The notes under the pieces were generated by a model, which saw only the letters and a list, made by a program, of their open reading frames with translations, made no database searches and was not told the DNA's origin. A program made the translations under genes and the position numbers. Below, piece by piece: positions 15,478 to 22,873 of a DNA stretch of 23,450 nt. Source of the DNA: Fimenecus sp045543095 (GTDB lineage Bacteria > Bacillota > Clostridia > Oscillospirales > Acutalibacteraceae); assembly GCA_045543095.1 (NCBI GenBank), contig JAZQMC010000005.1, positions 1 to 23,450 on the forward strand, written 5' to 3'. The stretch's first letter is position 1. Each line of letters begins with the position of its first letter.

Positions 15478-16398
15478 ATGGCAGTTTACAAAAAGGAACG
15501 ATTTGGCATAGCAAGAAAAATCGTTTCAAATATGACCGCAGAAAGCTGGGAAACAATTCCCCACGCGGTTGTAAGTTATGAAGCAGACGTTACCGAATTT
15601 ATGAAAGAGTACAAAAAACTCAATGAGGGTTGTACTGATAAATCGCAGAAAATTTCAATCAACACAGTTGTTATGAAGATTATCTGCGAGGGTCTTATGG
15701 CGGCACCGAAGATGAATTGTCATCTTAAATTTGAACGTGCACTTGTACGCGGTAAGCTTTATTACCATGACCGTGTCAATGTTTCAATGCCCGCAGTGCT
15801 TCCCGATGGCAGAATGATGACCGTTAATCTTCGTCACATGGAGAATAAATCTCTCACAAAAATGACAGAGGTTATTAACGATACAATGCGTCGTATGCAG
15901 AATACAAATATGGACGAAGCGATGTTCGAGGTTTCTCTTGACAACACACTCAAGGGCCTTAAAAAAGGCAAGGTTAAACAGGCGGTATTAAGACTTATCG
16001 GCTCAAAAACAGGTAAGCATAAGGTTAAGACTCTTAAGGGCGAAGAAAAGAAGCAATATTATTCAATTCCCGAAGAAGACAGACTTACAAAGAAGGATAT
16101 TGAGCAGGGTACGGTTACAATTTCAAATCTGGGCTCAATTCACCGCGACCAGACCGGTATGTGCTTCCTTCTTGAAATTATTCCGCCACAGGTTACTGCA
16201 ATTGCGGTTAATGCTATCAGAAAACAGCCAACCGTTGTAACAGATGAAAACGGAAACGATACTATTGCGATTCGTCAGATTCTTCCTCTTACAATTGCAA
16301 TTGACCACAAGGCTCTTGACTATTGCGACGTTCTTCCTTTTATGAAAAGACTTGACGAGATTTTTGAAAATCCCGCAGTAATTCATCAGTGGAAATAA
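15478..16398 (+). CDS. Lipoyl-less 2-oxoacid dehydrogenase E2-type acyltransferase
   Basis: 306 aa, corresponding to the catalytic domain of dihydrolipoamide acyltransferases (chloramphenicol-acetyltransferase fold) with no lipoyl or E3-binding domain. Landmarks: IPHAVVSYEADVTEFM near residue 27, NVSMPAVLPDGRMM (about 101), GTVTISNLGSIHRDQT, and the catalytic motif DHKALDYCD (H277, D281; usual form DHRxxDG). An insertion of basic residues (about 165-195) is unlike typical E2. No E1 or E3 gene is nearby, so it probably transfers an acyl group from CoA to a free acceptor. RBS AAGGAGA precedes ATG by 8 nt. It shares an operon with the CoA-transferase, which may supply its acyl-CoA. Confidence 0.85.
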   Translation: MAVYKKERFGIARKIVSNMTAESWETIPHAVVSYEADVTEFMKEYKKLNEGCTDKSQKISINTVVMKIICEGLMAAPKMNCHLKFERALVRGKLYYHDRVNVSMPAVLPDGRMMTVNLRHMENKSLTKMTEVINDTMRRMQNTNMDEAMFEVSLDNTLKGLKKGKVKQAVLRLIGSKTGKHKVKTLKGEEKKQYYSIPEEDRLTKKDIEQGTVTISNLGSIHRDQTGMCFLLEIIPPQVTAIAVNAIRKQPTVVTDENGNDTIAIRQILPLTIAIDHKALDYCDVLPFMKRLDEIFENPAVIHQWK

Positions 16399-16415
16399 TA
16401 CATAAATGAATTAAG

Positions 16416-16450
16416 ATGACAGTTTGTGCTTTACAAACTGTCATTTTTTT
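16416..16450 (+). terminator. Terminator after the acyltransferase gene
   Basis: Perfect 12-bp stem ATGACAGTTTGT/ACAAACTGTCAT (16416-16427 and 16433-16444) with a 5-nt loop and seven T. It separates the CoA-transferase/acyltransferase pair from the carrier gene, whose start is only 43 bp further on. Confidence 0.92.
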
Positions 16451-16492
16451 ATTACAATGGTTATAACAAAAATTAAAGTAAGGAAAATGATT

Positions 16493-18601
16493 ATGGGAAG
16501 CTTGCAAAGTTTATTTTCAAACATTAAAAAGCATTGGAACACTCCTGCAGAGGGCAATTATGTGCCCTATAAGGAGGTTGTCACAATCGGTGCGGCAGGT
16601 TTTGGCGTTAACTGGACATCGCACCTTGCAAATACTATAGGACTCAGTGCATCAAACTTCCTTGTTGGTGCAAGTATAGGTCTTCAGCCAATGGATTTGC
16701 AGATTATGCTTATCATTGCGAACATTGTGGGTATGCCAATAGCCTTTTTCAGAGGATGGTTTTTTGATAATCATAAAATGAAGGGCGGAAAATTCATCCC
16801 TGTTATGCTTCGAACCCCAATACCCATAGTTGCTTTGTCAACCTTGTTCGTGTGGTTGCCATACGAGAACTGGCAATACAGTACCAAAGTAATTGTTGTC
16901 TGGTTTATGTATATGTTTGTGCAATTCTTCCTGTGTCTTTATAACGAGGGCTGGGGATTTTTCCAACAAGTTGTAACTCCAAACGCACAGGAACGTGCAA
17001 ATGTAATGAGTATTTTCCAGATTCTCTATTCCCTTGCACCAACACTTACAGGTCTTGTAATTCCAACAATCGCAGGCTTCACCTTTGGTATGAACAACAT
17101 CTGGACGTATCGTATTATTTATCCTGCATTTACCCTTGTGGGTCTTGTTATTTTGCTTGTTTTCTTCCCGAAACTTAAAGAGCGAATTATTCTTCCCAAA
17201 AGACCGGTTGAATATGTAAGCATTCTGGACTCACTCCGCGAAGTTGCAAAGAATAAGTATTTTTGGATTATCAATTCAGCGGGTTGGATAGGATTTTTAG
17301 AGGGTGCTTATGCGGTAATTCTCAGCTGGTCCTTCATATATGCCTATAATGGTGAAAAACAAACATATTTAGGTGTTGCCAATACCATAATCGGTAATGC
17401 GGCACTCTGGTCAATGGCATTAGCACCGTTCCTTATTAAATGGATGGGTAAGAGAAATCTTTTGATTGCACATAACCTTATAAATATTGTGCTTATGCTT
17501 TGTCTTGTGCCCGCTTATGAGAATCTGATTTTAGTTTGCATAATTTTCTATCTTAATACTTTTGTAAACACATTTCAGAATGTTTATATGGCAAATATTC
17601 AGGCGGATATGCGAGATTATCACCAGTGGAAAACGGGCGTTCGCGTTGACGGACTTTTCGGACCTTTAGGGCTTATCGGCACGGTTTTAGGGTTCTTTAC
17701 AGGTCTTGTAATACCTGCTGTTTATGAATATATGGGGTTAAAAAAGGATTACGATGTGCTTTATAATGATGAATTGAGAAACAATCTGTTTGATGTTCTC
17801 ATTATTTGTTCTATTGTGGGTGCAATTCTTAATCTTATTCCCTATCTCTTCTATGATTTGACCGAAGAAAAGCACCGCGGATACGTAAATGTTCTTAAAA
17901 TCAGAGCGATGTTTGAAGATTACGGCAACGGTGAGCTTGAAGATGCACAACTTATTGATGCAATGAAAATTATCCAAGGTGCAAAAGACGATTTGCAGAA
18001 GAAGGTTGTTGACAAATCTGCGTTAAAACTTGCTAAAAAGCAGAAAGACAAAAATGCAATCAGCAAGGCAAAAGCAGAAATCAAAGAAATCAGAAAATAT
18101 AACGAATTTGTCAGCGGTTTGTCCATTGTAAAAGAAGAACTTAATAAATTCAATACCGAAAGATATGTGGCACAGCTTGCATCTGCAAAAAATACTGTAA
18201 GCAAAGGCGAAATTTGCCTTTATGATGATTGGAAAGCGGAAAAGAAAATTGCAAAACAACTTCCGAGAACTACAAAAGAAGAAAAGCTTATCCGTGCAGA
18301 TGCAATAAAACTTACAAGAGAAATGAAACGCTCATATAAGCTTCTTAAAAAGAATGGTGCAGAAAATCTTACAATCCCCGATGAAAGAATACCCGAGGAA
18401 ATCAAAAACCGCGAATTCGCAGATGAAAAAGAGCGTCGTCAGGCTAAACGCGAGCTCAAAGCATACACAAAGGGCGTTTCTGTTTATCGCAGAATTACCA
18501 AACCATATTATGATGCAAAGAATCTTATAGTTCAGGCAGAAAATTACACCCAGCTTGAAGAAATTGAGAGATTATATGATAAAGTAATTAATAACGCGTA
18601 A
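16493..18601 (+). CDS. GPH-related MFS carrier with a ~245-residue charged C-terminal tail
   Basis: 702 aa. Residues 1 to about 455 form an MFS carrier of about 12 helices; DYHQWKTGVRVDG matches the GPH signature before helix 11. The helix-2 segment reads IANIVGMPIAFFRGWFFDN, so both cation-site Asp residues of the GPH DxxxD motif are replaced (G80 and A84). Residues about 456-702 are hydrophilic, Lys/Glu/Ala-rich and predicted helical, possibly coiled coil, well beyond the usual family length of about 450-500. I see no known domain in the tail. ATG at 16493 is 8-9 nt after TAAGGA; ATG at 16487 is the alternative. A terminator lies on each side, so it is probably transcribed alone. Confidence 0.85.
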   Translation: MGSLQSLFSNIKKHWNTPAEGNYVPYKEVVTIGAAGFGVNWTSHLANTIGLSASNFLVGASIGLQPMDLQIMLIIANIVGMPIAFFRGWFFDNHKMKGGKFIPVMLRTPIPIVALSTLFVWLPYENWQYSTKVIVVWFMYMFVQFFLCLYNEGWGFFQQVVTPNAQERANVMSIFQILYSLAPTLTGLVIPTIAGFTFGMNNIWTYRIIYPAFTLVGLVILLVFFPKLKERIILPKRPVEYVSILDSLREVAKNKYFWIINSAGWIGFLEGAYAVILSWSFIYAYNGEKQTYLGVANTIIGNAALWSMALAPFLIKWMGKRNLLIAHNLINIVLMLCLVPAYENLILVCIIFYLNTFVNTFQNVYMANIQADMRDYHQWKTGVRVDGLFGPLGLIGTVLGFFTGLVIPAVYEYMGLKKDYDVLYNDELRNNLFDVLIICSIVGAILNLIPYLFYDLTEEKHRGYVNVLKIRAMFEDYGNGELEDAQLIDAMKIIQGAKDDLQKKVVDKSALKLAKKQKDKNAISKAKAEIKEIRKYNEFVSGLSIVKEELNKFNTERYVAQLASAKNTVSKGEICLYDDWKAEKKIAKQLPRTTKEEKLIRADAIKLTREMKRSYKLLKKNGAENLTIPDERIPEEIKNREFADEKERRQAKRELKAYTKGVSVYRRITKPYYDAKNLIVQAENYTQLEEIERLYDKVINNA

Positions 18602-18627
18602 TATTTTACATAAAATAGTGAAAAAAA

Positions 18628-18672
18628 CGGCGATTTAAAGGCTCAACCCCTTTACAAATTGCCGCTTTTTTA
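18628..18672 (+). terminator. Terminator after the long-tailed carrier gene
   Basis: Imperfect stem CGGCGATTTAAAGG with CCTTTACAAATTGCCG around a CTCAACC loop, followed by CTTTTTTT. It contains a bulge. Confidence 0.75.
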
Positions 18673-18732
18673 TTAAAATATAGGGTATATAAAATGGAGT
18701 AGTATTTTAACTACAATGAAAGGGTGAGTGAA

Positions 18733-20262
18733 ATGACAACAGCACAATTTCTTATTATAGGAACAATAATTGTTTATTTGCTTGGAATGGTTTTAATTGG
18801 TGCGGCATTTTCAAAGAAAAACAAAAGCACAGATGATTTCTATTTAGGCGGAAGAAAGTTAGGTCCCCTCGTTACTGCAATGAGTGCAGAGGCTTCAGAT
18901 ATGAGCTCATATCTTCTTATGGGACTTCCCGGTCTTGCAGTTGTTTACGGATTGGCCGAGGCTTCGTGGACTGCAATCGGTCTTGCAATCGGCACATACA
19001 TAAACTGGCTTATAGTTGCAAAAAGAATCAGAATATATTCGCAAAAGCTTGGCTCGGTTACGGTTCCGGACTTCTTTTCAAAGCGTTACAGAGATGATAA
19101 AAGAATTTTAAGTCTTATTGCGGCACTTGTAATTATTGTTTTCTTTGTACCTTATACAGCTTCGGGATTTTCAGCTTGCGGAAAACTTTTTTCTTCACTT
19201 TTTGGTATTGATTATGTAGCTGCGATGGTTGTAAGTGCAATTATTATTGTTCTTTATACTGCTCTCGGCGGATTTTCGGCAGCATCAACAACTGACCTTA
19301 TTCAGTCAATCGTTATGACCATTGCTTTGATAGTTGTTGTGTGCTTTGGTGTGCATCATGCCGGCGGTATGAATGCGGTTATTGAAAATGCCAACCAGCT
19401 ACCTGCATATTTCAGCCTTACCTCAACTGGTGATGGCACGGGTGGAATAAAAGATTATAACGGATTAACAATTGTTTCAACACTTGCATGGGGACTTGGC
19501 TATTTCGGAATGCCTCATATTTTGCTTCGATTTATGGCGATTGAAGATTCAAATAAACTTAAAACCTCTCGCCGAATTGCATCGATATGGGTTGTAATTT
19601 CAATGGCTGTTGCAATTTTCATCGGTACTGTCGGCGTTGGTATGATGAAAGCAGGAGTCATCAGTAGTGATATTGATGGCGAGAGAATTATTATTGAAAT
19701 TTCAAAATTTATGAGTGAATTTGGTGCATTCCCCGCTATTGTTGCCGGCGTTATTCTTTCGGGTATTCTTGCCGCAACAATGTCAACGGCAGATTCACAA
19801 CTTCTTGCCGCTTCTTCATCAGCTTCACAGGATATATTTGTAGGATTTTTCAATATTAAACTTTCACAAAAAATGTCAATGCTTATTGCGAGAGCTTCTG
19901 TTGTAATTATTTCGATTATCGCCTTGCTTATTGCTCTTGATGAAAATAGCTCGATTTTCCGTGTTGTATCTTTTGCGTGGGCAGGCTTTGGTGCTGCTTT
20001 CGGTCCGCTTGTTTTGTTTTCGCTTTTCTGGAAAAGAACAACCAAATGGGGTGCGGTTGCTGGTATGGTATCAGGCGGTGTGATGGTTTTTGCATGGAAA
20101 TATCTTATTGCACCTCTTCATGAAATGCTTAATATTTATGAGCTTCTTCCGGCATTTATTATTTCTTCTGTTGTGATTGTTGTGGTTTCTCTTCTTACAA
20201 AAGAGCCAACAAAAGAAATAATAGATGAGTTTGAAGAAATAAAAGCAGAAATTAAATCTTAA
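18733..20262 (+). CDS. putP: Sodium/proline symporter (SSS family)
   Basis: 509 aa with about 13 membrane helices. Strong PutP-type signatures: DDFYLGGRKLGPLVTAMSAE followed by ASDMSSYLLMGLPG near helix 2 (sodium site), TVPDFFSKRYRDDKR, and WGLGYFGMPHILLRFMAI in the middle. It imports L-proline, or a related amino acid, with Na+. ATG at 18733 is chosen because AAAGGG ends 8 nt before it; the GTG at 18724 is too close. A small dyad GTAGT/ACTAC (18699-18714) precedes the ribosome site. Its stop is 29 bp from glyQS, with no terminator between, so read-through into the synthetase is likely. Confidence 0.92.
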   Translation: MTTAQFLIIGTIIVYLLGMVLIGAAFSKKNKSTDDFYLGGRKLGPLVTAMSAEASDMSSYLLMGLPGLAVVYGLAEASWTAIGLAIGTYINWLIVAKRIRIYSQKLGSVTVPDFFSKRYRDDKRILSLIAALVIIVFFVPYTASGFSACGKLFSSLFGIDYVAAMVVSAIIIVLYTALGGFSAASTTDLIQSIVMTIALIVVVCFGVHHAGGMNAVIENANQLPAYFSLTSTGDGTGGIKDYNGLTIVSTLAWGLGYFGMPHILLRFMAIEDSNKLKTSRRIASIWVVISMAVAIFIGTVGVGMMKAGVISSDIDGERIIIEISKFMSEFGAFPAIVAGVILSGILAATMSTADSQLLAASSSASQDIFVGFFNIKLSQKMSMLIARASVVIISIIALLIALDENSSIFRVVSFAWAGFGAAFGPLVLFSLFWKRTTKWGAVAGMVSGGVMVFAWKYLIAPLHEMLNIYELLPAFIISSVVIVVVSLLTKEPTKEIIDEFEEIKAEIKS

Positions 20263-20291
20263 TTTTAATACAAAAGGAATGAATATCCAAA

Positions 20292-21692
20292 ATGATTAAC
20301 ACAGAAAAAACACTTGAAAAACTCGTGGCTCTCTCAAAGGGCAGAGGCTTCGTTTATGCAGGTAGTGAAATCTACGGCGGTCTTGCAAACACTTGGGATT
20401 ACGGTCCATTGGGTGTTGAACTTAAAGAAAATATTAAAAAGGCTTGGAGAAAGAAATTCATCCAAGAAAACAAATACAATGTAGGACTTGATTCAGCAAT
20501 TCTTATGAATCCGCAGACTTGGGTAGCATCAGGTCACCTTGGTGGCTTCTCTGACCCTCTTATGGACTGCTGTCAGTGTAAGACTCGTCATCGTGCAGAT
20601 AACCTTATCGAAAACTTTGACGGCACTAATGTTGCAGGTTGGTCAAACGAAGAAATGGCAAACTACATTAAAGAACATGCTATTCCATGTCCTGACTGTG
20701 GTGCTCATAACTTTACTGATATCCGTCAATTCAACCTTATGTTTAAGACATTCCAGGGTGTTACAGAGGACTCAACATCTGAAATCTACCTTCGTCCCGA
20801 AACAGCACAGGGTATTTTCGTAAACTTCCAGAATGTTCAGAGAACAACAAGAAGAAAGGTGCCATTCGGTGTTGCACAGATTGGTAAATCTTTCCGTAAC
20901 GAAATCACTCCGGGTAAATTCATCTTCCGTGTTCGTGAATTTGAACAGATGGAACTTGAATTCTTCTGCAAACCGGGTACTGACCTTGAATGGTTTGAGT
21001 ATTGGAGAGCATTCTGCCGTGACTGGCTCTATTCTCTCAACATAAAGCCCGAAAATCTTCGTCTTCGTGACCACGACCCTGAAGAACTTTGCTTCTATTC
21101 AAAGGCTACAACTGACTTTGAATATCTTTTCCCATTTGGTTGGGGCGAACTTTGGGGTATTGCTGACAGAACAGACTATGACTTAACACAGCATAGCAAT
21201 ACAAGTGGTAAGGCACTTGAATATTTTGACCAGACAACAAATGAAAAATATATTCCTTATGTTATTGAGCCATCTTTGGGTGTTGAGCGTCTTTTCCTTG
21301 CACTCTTAACAGAAGCTTATGACGAAGAGGTTGTTGATGCAGAAAAGAACGACACTCGTGTTGTTATGCACTTCCACCCTGCTATTGCACCTGTTAAGGC
21401 TGCTGTTCTTCCTCTTTCAAAGAAACTTGGTGACAAGGCAGACGAGATTTACGCAATGCTTTCAAAGCATTTCAATGTTGAATATGATGATGCAGGCTCA
21501 ATCGGTAAGCGTTATCGTCGTCAGGACGAAATCGGTACACCGTTCTGTATCACAGTTGACTTCCAGACAGTTGGTGACGAAAATACACCTGCTGACAACT
21601 GCGTAACAGTTCGTGACCGTGATACAATGGAACAGGTTAGACTTCCTATCGACCAACTCGTAGCATATATTAACGAAAAATTGGAGTTTTAA
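20292..21692 (+). CDS. glyQS: Glycyl-tRNA synthetase, dimeric (alpha2) type
   Basis: 466 aa. It charges tRNA-Gly with glycine. The class II fold is clear: YAGSEIYGGLANTWDYGPLG near the N-terminus, zinc Cys pairs DCCQC (C93, C96) and CPDC (C133, C136), YLRPETAQGIF (motif 2 region), FRNEITPGKFIFRVREFEQM, and the C-terminal anticodon-binding domain ending DQLVAYI. Codon use is strongly biased to favoured codons (CGT for Arg, CTT, AAC), consistent with high expression. RBS AAAGGAATG precedes the start. No T-box leader is visible in the 29-bp gap behind putP. The lipid kinase gene begins 3 bp after its stop. Confidence 0.97.
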   Translation: MINTEKTLEKLVALSKGRGFVYAGSEIYGGLANTWDYGPLGVELKENIKKAWRKKFIQENKYNVGLDSAILMNPQTWVASGHLGGFSDPLMDCCQCKTRHRADNLIENFDGTNVAGWSNEEMANYIKEHAIPCPDCGAHNFTDIRQFNLMFKTFQGVTEDSTSEIYLRPETAQGIFVNFQNVQRTTRRKVPFGVAQIGKSFRNEITPGKFIFRVREFEQMELEFFCKPGTDLEWFEYWRAFCRDWLYSLNIKPENLRLRDHDPEELCFYSKATTDFEYLFPFGWGELWGIADRTDYDLTQHSNTSGKALEYFDQTTNEKYIPYVIEPSLGVERLFLALLTEAYDEEVVDAEKNDTRVVMHFHPAIAPVKAAVLPLSKKLGDKADEIYAMLSKHFNVEYDDAGSIGKRYRRQDEIGTPFCITVDFQTVGDENTPADNCVTVRDRDTMEQVRLPIDQLVAYINEKLEF

Positions 21693-21695
21693 TTG

Positions 21696-22598
21696 ATGAA
21701 AAAGCTTTTGCTTATTGTAAACCCCACCGCAGGTAAAAGAAAAGCAACCGATTATCTTCCGCAGATTACAAAAAAGTTTGAAAATGCGGATTTTGAGGTT
21801 GAAACACGTTATACAGAAATAGATAAAAATGCCACTGCCGTAACTTTGCAGTACGGCGAGGGTAAAGACCTGATTGTCTGCGTAGGCGGTGACGGTACTC
21901 TTAAAGAAACAATCTGCGGAGTAATGTCAAAAAATATCCAATGCAAAATCGGTTATATTCCTCTTGGTACAACAAACGATTTTGCTCATTCGGTCAATAT
22001 TCCCACCGATGCACTTAAAGCGGTTGACGCAATAATTGACGGTGATGAAATGCCCGTTGATATTGGCGATTTTAATGGCAAAGAGCAGTTTATCTATGTT
22101 TCTTGCTTCGGTAATTTCTGCGATGTTTCTTACAAAGCGAAGCAATCACTTAAAAATAAAATAGGCAGAGGTGCTTATTATTGGGAAACTTTTAAAGAAG
22201 TGCCTAAGCTAAAAGGTTATAAGGCACGCGTTGAATGTGATGACGGCGAAGTTATAGAGGGCAAATTTTTCTATGGCGGAGTTTCAAATTCATATTCAAT
22301 TGCAGGCTTTCCCGTGCTTACCAATGCAGGCGTTAAATTTGACGACGGACTTCACGAATTAGCACTTATCCGTATGCCTAAAAACCCCGCACAGTTAGTG
22401 TCCATTGTAAAATCAATGTTTATTACAAAAGATGTTCTCGATAATGAATATCTTGTTGTTAAAAGAGGTAAGAATTTTAAATTCTACTTTGATAACGAAG
22501 TCGATTGGACTCTTGACGGTGAAAGTGGCGGAAAGCACAAATTTGTTGAGGTTACAACAAAAAAACACGCAGTTACTATTATGGTAGAGGACGATTAA
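21696..22598 (+). CDS. Diacylglycerol-kinase-family lipid kinase
   Basis: 300 aa. DAGK catalytic domain: NPTAGK (9-14), VCVGGDGT (61-68; GGDGT ATP/lipid motif) and PLGTTNDFA (89-97). Members of the YegS/DgkB/BmrU group phosphorylate diacylglycerol or related lipids; DgkB recycles diacylglycerol from lipoteichoic acid synthesis in Firmicutes. Which lipid is used here is not clear. ATG at 21696 is preferred (GGAG 9 nt upstream); TTG at 21693 is an alternative. It is in the same transcription unit as glyQS, 3 bp after its stop codon. It ends at a hairpin, then hairpin array 2. Confidence 0.92.
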   Translation: MKKLLLIVNPTAGKRKATDYLPQITKKFENADFEVETRYTEIDKNATAVTLQYGEGKDLIVCVGGDGTLKETICGVMSKNIQCKIGYIPLGTTNDFAHSVNIPTDALKAVDAIIDGDEMPVDIGDFNGKEQFIYVSCFGNFCDVSYKAKQSLKNKIGRGAYYWETFKEVPKLKGYKARVECDDGEVIEGKFFYGGVSNSYSIAGFPVLTNAGVKFDDGLHELALIRMPKNPAQLVSIVKSMFITKDVLDNEYLVVKRGKNFKFYFDNEVDWTLDGESGGKHKFVEVTTKKHAVTIMVEDD

Positions 22599-22606
22599 AA
22601 AATATA

Positions 22607-22645
22607 AAACGGCGGGCAAGAAAACAGCTGCTTGCCGTTTGTATC
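22607..22645 (+). terminator. Probable terminator after the lipid kinase gene
   Basis: GGCAAG pairs with CTTGCC, extended by AAAC/GTTT with a GGCG bulge (22607-22640), followed by a broken T run (TTTGTATCTTTAT). Weak. Confidence 0.5.
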
Positions 22646-22653
22646 TTTATAAG

Positions 22654-22850
22654 TCGATATGTGGGCAAGCCCACTCGATATATTTACCTTTCGGTAAATT
22701 CGATATAACTGTTGATTCGCACAGTTTCGATATGATATAAATTCTCGTTTGCGTAAGCAAACATATCGAATCCGTAGGATATATCGAGTTTATTAACATA
22801 TCGAAAATTTCATAAGGAATTTATATCGATGTCAAATTTTCAATTTGACA
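22654..22850. repeat. Hairpin array 2: eight hairpins with TCGATAT spacers that invert at the centre
   Basis: Hairpins: GTGGG-CAAG-CCCAC (22661-22674), ATTTACC-TTTC-GGTAAAT (22682-22699), AACTGT...ACAGTT (22707-22726), GTTTGC-GTAA-GCAAAC (22747-22762, apical), ATCC-GTA-GGAT (22770-22780), GTT-TATT-AAC (22788-22797), AAATTTC-ATAA-GGAATTT (22805-22822) and TGTCAAATT-TTC-AATTTGACA (22830-22850). Left spacers TCGATAT start at 22654, 22675, 22700 and 22727. Right spacers ATATCGA start at 22763, 22781, 22798 and 22823. All four nested spacer pairs are perfect. It ends 23 bp before the GPH symporter start, so it may lie in that gene's leader or in the 3' region of the upstream operon. Confidence 0.9.
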
Positions 22851-22873
22851 ATTACTATAAGTGAGTTGTTTTT

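Noticed and set aside
16424..16492. Upstream start of the long-tailed carrier at 16424
   Set aside because: This start lies inside the terminator hairpin of the preceding gene; the start at 16493 follows TAAGGA.
19515..20045. 176-aa minus-strand ORF inside putP
   Set aside because: Shadow frame of a well-supported symporter gene, with low-complexity residues and no ribosome site.
22740..22760. Rho-independent terminators inside array 2
   Set aside because: Hairpins lack T-runs and alternate with the constant spacer, so they are not ordinary terminators.
22845..22873. TTGACA at 22845-22850 as a -35 for the partial GPH symporter
   Set aside because: The -10 position at 17 bp would fall on the start codon region (22868-22873) and has no consensus.
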